From assembly GCA_949358305.1 (NCBI GenBank), contig OX442318.1, forward strand, positions 3,890,501 through 3,954,500: a DNA stretch of 64,000 bases, given 5' to 3'. This DNA comes from Strigamia acuminata (taxonomy: Eukaryota > Arthropoda > Chilopoda > Geophilomorpha > Linotaeniidae). The position numbers and the translations under genes are program-made. How positions within the stretch are numbered: the first letter of the stretch is position 1; every line of letters starts with the position of its first letter. The notes under the pieces were generated by a model. It was not told where the DNA came from and did not search any database. It saw nothing but the letters and a program-made list of their open reading frames with translations. Below are positions 22,401 to 31,400 of the stretch, in pieces.

Positions 22401-25400
22401 TGGTATGCCCTGGCTACCTCTTTGAGCGGAATCCGGGTCAGGATTCGATGGTGGGTCCCGTGGAACATTGGAAGTCGTGTCTCCCTGTTGTGAATGTTGT
22501 TGGCGTCGTCTCGGAGAATAAGAGCCAGTGCGTCGTGGTCCTGACGCACGTCCAGTATCTCCAAAAGAAAAGTCGGCTCCCCGAGCGCCCTCTCGACCAC
22601 GACGTGTGGCCCCCGAACCTGCTTCAGGTGCTGGTGGTTCAGGCTGAGTTCGCTCGTTGTGCGAATGGATAAATTCCTCCACTCTGTCGTTCAGCTCGCG
22701 CCTAATTTGCCTCATCGATTCGAGCAACTCCTGGCGAAGTTCGTGTTGTAACTCCCTTCTATCCTCTCGTAATACTCTCATCAATGCTTCCATCGTCAGT
22801 GCAGGTGGATTCCTTCGATGTTGTTGTGGTTCCGGTTGCATAAACGTAGGTTGGTAAGGAGGCGGCGGTCCTCGTTGAATTTCTTCTCGAACCGCTCGCA
22901 TCCCGTCCACTATTTGTCTTCTTTCCATGAGTGAGTCCTGCAAATGGCGTCTATTTTCCTCCCATTGATCCCGTGCCGCAGCCGCTTCCCGTTCATGTTG
23001 GAGTTGATCCGCTTCCATTTGAGCGTATGTCCTCCAAGGATTGGAAAATGGTACGTCAGTAGAGATTGGTTGTACTAGTAGATCCTGCTGCTGGTCTGGC
23101 TCATGGATAGGTGAGTCTGGAAGTGGCAAAGTATGCACTTGTTCGGCGTCTACGTCCGAAACACTGGATTCCGACAAAGCGTCGCGTGAAGCCATGTTGA
23201 AATAATAATATGTGTGCCGGCAAAAATAAGTAATTAATTAAATAAATATAACGACCTATACTTGCGTAGTCTTCACTGAAGAAAATGGTGGTTTGTGTTC
23301 TCTTAGAACACGTTTCGAGTTGAATCCTGTCTAGCTCGCCAAGATTGTCACGTCGTAGTCGACTTTTTAACAATGGTTTCGGAAATTTGAGAATTTCCAG
23401 GGATTGTAATAACCAGAAAATTTAGGTTCGCAGGCGCTGCAACTCCTAAAACTTTGCCGGGGGTGGTAGCTAGGTTAAGACAGCGTCTATTCGTGAAATC
23501 TGTATTTTATGGGTGCAGGATTCAATTCGGGCGCCGCGCAAAATGGCGAACGTTGATAGTTGAATTTTAAGACCAAATATCGCTCTTCACTAGGGAAAAT
23601 GTCGTCATATGCTAGGCGTACTTACGAAGAGTATGTTTCTTCTCCTGAACACGCGCAAACGTTGGGTGAACGCGCAAACAGGTACCAAACCGCAGACAAC
23701 GTCGTCGGGCCGTCGATAATGAAATGAATACGCAATTGAGACGAGTATGAGTTCAAAATGTCTAGGCTGAGGAGGAAGTCACAGTCGTGGCATAAAATGT
23801 ATTGACGAATTAAGACTGTCGAATACGCCGTTTTTCCAGTAATTCGTACGCAAATAATGGGCAAATAATAAATGTTGTGGTTAGTTAGACTAACATGAGA
23901 ATTCGGGCTGCATAATGACCGTATGCGTTGAGACGCAACATAATCGCACTTGGAAATCTCCCAGTTGAGACAAGAGACGTTGTCTAGTCGAAGGCGAAAA
24001 TCATTCTCTCTGTCTAAGTTGTCTTGACAGAACAAGTCACCTCTGATCACATGTCAAAGGCCAAGTCAATTCCCAATGGGGACCGAGCAGAAAACAGGCG
24101 ATCAGGGGTGAAATATGCAAATTTAGAGCGCGATTACATCAACTTATTGCAGAATTCTCATGAATTGTCCGGATGGGGTGATTAAAACCAGGCCAAATCA
24201 AAGATAAATGTTAAAAATAAGGAAAATAATATAAAATAAAATAATAAATTTAGATCTGGGAAAAATAAAATAATTTAAGGAAACTGGAACAATTTTTCAA
24301 TAAAATTGGGGAAAACTTAAAGGAAAGGCGCAAAATGCGCTTAAAATTTTGAAAATTTCTACTGCTCAAAGTCAGGACCGTGACAAACTCATAGGGGAAA
24401 TCTTTCATTGCGAATCTGATGAGATCTTCAAATTTGACCTCAAAGGTCATTTTTAAGGTCATTCACTTGCTAACTTCTAAACCAATCAGGTTAGAGCAAA
24501 ATTTCCAATTACAAAGTTGTAGAGAACCATCTAATTAGTCTAGAACTGTTCTTAAAAAAATTATTTCTTATGGAAAAGTTTTGAGAAAAAAAGGTTTGAA
24601 ATGTTAGTCTACTCACTTGTCAGCTTTGTAACTCAGCTTTGTAACTTAAAACTATTGAGGCAACCAAGCTAATCCTCAATTAGAACACTTTATTGGGTCA
24701 TACTTGTAAGTAGAAGAGAGGAAACACAAAAGAAAGGAAATAATTTATTTTGGAAATACATTCCACATGATAGTTTTAGGTTACAAAGCTGAGTAGACTA
24801 ACATTTCAAACCTTTTTTTCTCAAAACTTTTCCGTAAGAAATAATTTTTTTAAGAACAGTTCTAGATTAATTAGATGGTTCTCTACAACTTTGTAATTGG
24901 AAATTTTGCTCTAACCTGATTGGTTTAGAAGTTAGCAAGTGAATGACCTTGAAAATGACCTTTGAGGTCAAATTTGAGGATCCCATCAGATTCGCAATGA
25001 AAGATTTCCCCTATGAGTTTTTCTTCAGTTTTCTGATATCTCAAGTATTTTGGAAATTACTTGGGGAGGTTCAGACTTTTGGGACACCCTGTATATGCGC
25101 AGCTTCATTGCGCGCATCTTATTATTTCCAACAATTAACCTTATTTTATACCTTTCACCCCCTCACCCACTTCAATAGACCTGGTCACATGACTCATGTT
25201 TACCTGGTCACTACTTTCATCTATAATCCACACTTCTCATTCTCCTTTCAACGAGTTAAGACCTCTGAGATTGATTTGAGTTTGTCAACCTTTACTTTGC
25301 GTCTTAATACGCGCACTTCTAATTTAACACTTAATAGCGCCTCTTTTTGCCCACCTTTTATCACTTCGCATGCCTGTGACATTCTACGCCCACCCGCTTA

Positions 25401-28400
25401 TGAATATCACCGCGCATACTCATTCCTTTTAAACGTAAAGACCCACAACGTGAGATTGAGCCCGTCGAATATAAATAATGTGTGTTACAGCGAGCTTAGG
25501 TTTATTCACCGTCCGATATCCGCATCTGACGACGGCACAAAACGAGTAAATCTACGACCTTTGCCCACTGGTTTGCGCTAACATCACCTTGCGCGTAAAT
25601 TCAGATCAAATCAATTAAACATCTAAGTTGATTCGTAACAAAACATTACAAATGTCTATGTTTAAGTTGTTTTGAAAAAACCATTAGACAATGAATAAGG
25701 AATACACACATTTAATCTTCTAGTCATAGCAATATTGGTCATATTAGATGGCGGAGCAAAATTTACAAGGTAGGAAAAATTAGGGTCGTTCGGTGGAGTG
25801 ATATAAACCTGAAAATATATTTGCAATCAGCCAGTCATGCTAAAATTGTTAAAATTGAGGCCAGAAGACTTAATACAGACATTGATGAAATCTGGTTTGA
25901 AAGGCATGTTTTTCACTTCTTCAACACCATCAATAAACATTGTGAAAAGTTCAAATTTTATTGAAGCTAGGTATAAGAGAGTTAAGGTTTTTAATTATTT
26001 CAGGCGGCTGAGTAAATAGAGAGTTTGCCGGATGCATTTTCCCCTTATTTTGTGCCACGTTACATTTTAGTGCCATATCGTAAGGGAAAAATCTTTAGTG
26101 TATCGTTTTCAACACTAAATTAAAATATAGCGCAGCCAATCCGAATTGAGAACATTATATTGTTAGCTTCGCCCATTGCAAATGGCGATTATTTTGTTGT
26201 TCCGATCAAACACATGACAGTCATAGGTACGTAGATTGAATGATAAGTGAGGCCCAAAATCATACTTTATAGGCATAATAATGGAATTTTATGCAGAAAT
26301 TTGCACATTTACACCCCCAAATTGAATTTTTAGGCCCAAAATTACTAACTGTCAGCAGTTGGCTGAAATAGTGTAGTGATAAGGAAAAAGTGCAGCTCGC
26401 AAAAACTTAATTTATCATTTTTTCCTTACACTATTTTTATCCCGTATACCGTACTGCCTCATTCAAACGCCTGGATTCACTTAGGCGCCGGACCCGTTCT
26501 AATGCCAGGCAGACGTACGTCCAAAATTCTATTAACGCCAGCCCCTTATTGTCGCCGGGTTTCAAATTGGCGCCGGGTAAACCCGCAATAGGCAATGACG
26601 TCTGCATAACGTACGCACACGTTACGTTTTGTACGGTATACAAATTGTCTTCATTGTTTGTTTATCACATTGTTTCTGTGTTAGCGTGTTAGCACAGTTA
26701 TAAATAACAATTTTCTTTCAAAAAAATATTATTTTTTGGTACTTTGTTTTCCAGATCTTTTTTTAAAACAATTTTTCTGGATAAACACCTGGCTCATTTA
26801 ACCGGATCTCCATCATTTTAGCGACGCTCATTTTAGTGAAAAAGTCCCATTTTAGCGAACGTGTCATTTTAGCGACACAAAAACCTAGGTTTAATTCCAA
26901 AGAAGGGCTAACAAGGGGGGGCCCCCTTGACCCCCCGCGAACCTAACCTTACTGGTTTTTTGATGAAATGGGACTTTTTCGCTAAAATGAGCGTCGCTAA
27001 AATGACGCTAACCGATTTAACCGCCTGGTTTCAAATTATCGTCTGGCAGTCAGCCCAAAAAAAATTTAAACGCCCGGGCGTTTAAATGAGGCAGTACGGT
27101 AGTCTTTAACTGTAAGAGAAGAATGCATCTCGCAAACTCTCTATTATAAAACTTACGGTAGGAATATTTGATGCACGTTCCGTGTGGATTGGGCAGGCTG
27201 GTAGCCATCTGAATAGCAAATAGTTTATCTGGAAATGGGCTCTGAAAAAGATATGAAATGAATTCAGACTTGAGAAATTTGTAAAGGAAAGATTGATATT
27301 CGTGTCAATAGTTTGTGATTGGGATTGAAAACAGGTTCAAATGTACAGATTAATATAAAAGTTTCTTACACCTAACTCAATCAACGTTCTAGATATTGGT
27401 TCTGTGTATGCTGTTTTCCACAGTTTATTAACTGTAAAATTTTTCCAATTTATAAGATCCAATAAGTCTACATTGGATTTCGCATTGTTGTGCTTCTGTG
27501 CGTTGAAAAACTCGGCCTTTTGTTTTAAAAGTCTTGGATTATGTGCTCCTGCACACACGATAATGTTAGGAAAAGTCACATTGGCTGGATCTTCTATTGA
27601 AACAGTCGTTTGAATAACTTTATTCAAATACAGTGAAATTCTTTCTTGAACTAAAAATATACTAATTCCAAGCAAACAAATGTATGTCAGGAAATGTAAA
27701 ATTGGTTTACAAGAAAGTTTATTTGGAATCTGAATTTCGTAAGTTGTTCGATTGGATTTTAAGCAAGCTTCAATTATTCTGGTCAAATTATTGTTCTTCG
27801 GTAATTTTACTCTATTCCAACTTGCAACAAGCCAAATCAAATTGATGAAAGAAAGTGAAGAAAGTCCCAACCAAAGTCCGAGATTTCCGCCAAAGTCAGA
27901 CAACAGACTGATCAAATCATAAATCAATCGCTCTTTAAAAACTGTTATGTAATTGTCATACTTATGTGCACTGATTACAGAAACGCCGTCATTGTTACGT
28001 TCTATTTCAATTACGAAATTAGGATCTGTATTTTCACAGCTTCTAGTACAACCACAGTCAATTTGTGGAGTTGGCCCCATAATGATATAACCATTTTCTT
28101 TGTACATTTTTAAAGTATCTTCTGTATTGTTGCAGAGTTGAAAGAGTTGTTCTTTTGAATATCTTGGCCTGTATGATAACCTGTTAACGGAAATATAAAA
28201 AAATAATAAAATTTTATTACCAGTTGAACTTTCCTTTTACGAACAGAACAGGTCAGGGAAACAAAATACAGTTTGTAATAATGAGAATTTATTAGAGTAA
28301 AATTATTTTTAATGGGAGTAATTGTTCAGGCAACCAACTACAGTCGAGCCTCATTCGAATGAATCGCAAGGGACTTGAAAAATTGGTTTGTTATAACGAA

Positions 28401-31400
28401 AGTTTGTTATATCAAATTTTTTTTAAAAAGGTGTTTGATGGCCAACCAACGAACCAATCCGTTTTTAAGTATTCATTATAATGAAAAATTTGTTGTATTG
28501 CAGTTCTCTATGACGAGGTTCGTTGAAATCAGAAATTTGTTATTATGAAGAATTCATTATTCATAATGGTGTTCGTAGCAAGGATCAACTTGTTTATATT
28601 TTTGTGTATTCAGTTATGCACTTACCAGCATTGGTTTTTGTCTAAAGTCGTTTCCGTGCATTTTTTGCCGCATTCTATGTAATTCTTCATTTCGACACAA
28701 GGGTCTTTTTTCGTATTTATAAACTGATGCTGTAGGAAAACTTATTTAGTTCACATATACAAGGACCATTAAAGAAAACTAGGTATCTTTGTGCCAAATT
28801 CCATATTTTGGACACTACTAGTACAATAGAAAATTTACTGAAAACATGTCTAAGGTGATAGTGCTATTCTTTTGCAGTAATTAAGATAGTTCTATTTGGT
28901 GCATTTATTTGTGCATAGACAGGGATTTTTCAGTTAGATTTTGGCATCCGGTTACCCTAGTGCCGACTGTAGGAATGTGTTTTACCATTCTAATATGTAG
29001 TCCGATTTTTACATTGGTGTATGATGGTATGGGAAATCCAAACTGAAAATCTAAAGGTAATGTCACTGCTACCTGCAATTAAATTCAACAGAACGTTAGT
29101 TTGTGGAAGGCTACCTTCTGGGTTATAAAAATCATGTTATAATTTTATACTTGTACGTTTACAACATTGTACAATTACTATGCTTGACGAATAACTTTAT
29201 TTTATAATATAAGGGAGCTAATCCACTGGTAAGCATGATTGCGACTGACCCGACCAAATCAACATTTCCGGTCGACTCTAGGGCCATTGCTTGGATTGGA
29301 TGAAAGATGCCTTTGTGCATGTTTGTGTTTGTCCCTATGGGTGGGAGGCGGTTTCACTAGGTGTTGTATTTTGACTCATGTTGCGGGCACAACCTGCACA
29401 TCGCGGCGCTGGTCTACTGGTTGATTGCTCTGCATTCAGCATTGTGCTGCAGCTAGTACAAATTCTGTTATTCACTTTTATAAATCATACTTCAAAAAGT
29501 GTTAACCCCTAATAGGGGGTTTCATTATATGAATGATTTTGCAATTTTGTGATTTTGCATTAATCACAAAATCATTATTTTATGATGCCTCTAAAAATGG
29601 GATTACATTGAATTAACCCAGTCAATTTTGCAATTGTGTGATCTGGACAACTTTGTGATTTTTGAGTATTGCCATGTGATATCTGTTCTACCAATCACAT
29701 TCACATTCACTAAAGTACAAGAGAGTGAAAACACAAAATCCCAAAAACATCTAAAAGGTAGTTTTTTGATTTTGATAAGAAGTGATTTTGAGGCTTGTGA
29801 AACTCAAAACAAAATGGAGGCATCCAAGCTCTATCTAAGTGGCCAACTTGTATCCTTGTATATCATCAATATGCTGATGCATCCATGACTGTATAACAGC
29901 TAGGAAACTCAATTAATGGCTCTTGTGCAATCTGTGAAACTTATATTTATTAAAATGTACTTTTTTAAAAAAAATTTTGTTCCATCACACAAATACAGGG
30001 TGAGTCAAAAGTCTGGAAACACCTTTTTTTCTTGAAAATAACCGAAGATATATCAATTCTATTGATGTAGGCATATAGGAAGTTGATGGTGGGCTATCCA
30101 GTGGTGATCTTAAATTTGTCCCGGAAGGTCATCTTCAAGGTCATTCACTTTCTAACTTTTAAACCGTTTAAGATACAGCAAAATTTCCAATTACAAAGTT
30201 GTAGAGCACCATCAAATTAGTATTATGTGACTATTTAAATAATTGCAAAATTGCAAAATCATGAGATTGTTTTTGCAACTAATTGTTAATTACAATTTGT
30301 GATGGCCACTTGGATTGAGTTTGGCTGCTGCCATTTTGCCAAAATAGCAAAACTACCTTTGATTTTGTGATTGTGTATTTTTTCTGTTTTGTGTTTTTGC
30401 AATTATGCACACGATTGGTGGAACTGATATTATGTGACAAATTCAAAAGTGCAAAATTGCTAAAGTTGTAAAATTGCAAAATTGCTTAATTAATGAAACC
30501 CCCTAATATGTATTGATGGCACTCAATACATCCATATCGTAACAAGTGCAATGTCCATTCCAATGGACTCGAAGAATTTGTTTCCTATACCGTATTTGTT
30601 TCCTATGGTGAACCAAGGCAACACCCAACATGCCCCCCTACAAACAGATTCAAGTATTCATCCTCAAAGTAATCCAAGAAGTCAGACACTTCCCCCGCTA
30701 CCCTCCATTTCTTGACGAATAAGACTTTGGCCACCTGGAATTCCTCATCTGAGTGGTCGTTATACTGTATATGAAAACGGTGCATAAAACGAGCACAAAA
30801 CGTCACCACTACCAAAAAGACGTCAACCAAACGTTTTTTAATAGTGTTGAGAAATAATGAACATTTAGTGTACGTCGGCAGTTGAGAATAAATAGTGTGC
30901 AACTAATTTATGGTGTAAAGTTACTTACAAGGGTTTGAGACTGTCCTGGCACCAATTCTGGTATTTCCAAGAATGCAGTAAACTTTGTAGTTATTTCTGA
31001 GCCACTCATTGCTCTGACAACTGCAAATGAAATGTAATTGTTTTTTAAGCAAACAAAATCTTTTTTATTCTCACCTTCTAGTCTTGTGCAAGTTCCCATA
31101 GGAAAAAGTTGCTGACTTTTTCGCATCTCTAAAGGAACACTTACCTACGGGCACGAGAAATTATAAATTTTAGGGGTTGTAGTTTACTACAAGTATGTGT
31201 CGCTCGGACACAGGACGCTTCCCAGAAAGTTGTCCGGAATAACTGGCTGTCCGGATGGAAGAGGGAATTTAACATTGCTAAGTGTAGATTGGGTCTAGCA
31301 AATCTGTCTGGGCCACACAGCTGTCCTGTCCATATTGAGTACTGTACCTATAGGATGTGAATTAAATACTTACTTTCGGATGACGACTCGTATCGTACAC

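Larger units (their letters stand above)
11270..24385 (-). mobile_element. Ty3/gypsy-type LTR retrotransposon 1
   Basis: A 13,116-bp element on the minus strand. Both LTRs are 1040 bp, begin TGTCACG and end CGTGACA, and differ at about six positions by eye (about 0.6%), so insertion was recent. The target duplication is AACT (11266-11269 and 24386-24389). Order from the 5' LTR: primer-binding site, gag, pol, a 530-bp gap, a long extra ORF, a 670-bp non-coding tail, polypurine tract, 3' LTR. It is unusually long for gypsy because of the extra ORF. It is probably non-functional alone: pol has an internal TGA and the extra ORF has a frameshift. Confidence 0.93.
11194..25091. mobile_element. Long-TIR MITE (TA target), split by gypsy element
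   Basis: The left end reads CAGGGTGTCCCAAAAGTCTG after a TA (11192-11193). The right end (to 25091, then TA) is its inverse. Pieces 11194-11269 and 24386-25091 fold back on each other along arms of about 330 bases with a spacer of about 100 bases. No transposase frame is seen. The uninterrupted right arm shows the original sequence at the gypsy insertion point, so the AACT duplication can be checked against it. A half-copy of the same family is at 29994-30235. Confidence 0.8.
11069..25640. mobile_element. Solo LTR split by later insertions
   Basis: The pieces 11069-11193 and 25092-25640 form one LTR-like unit of about 670 bp that begins TGTCACGGGC and ends TTCGTAACA. It is flanked by the 4-bp duplication AAAC (11065-11068 and 25641-25644). 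Removing it leaves a 91-bp intron, the size seen in genes A and C. No internal element is attached, so it is a solo LTR left by recombination. A TATA-like gaatataaata lies near 25470. The ends resemble gypsy-type LTRs. Confidence 0.7.

Noticed and set aside
24943-25581. Plus-strand frame of 212 codons
   Set aside because: Spans the MITE arm and the solo LTR piece; joins unrelated repeats and has no domain.
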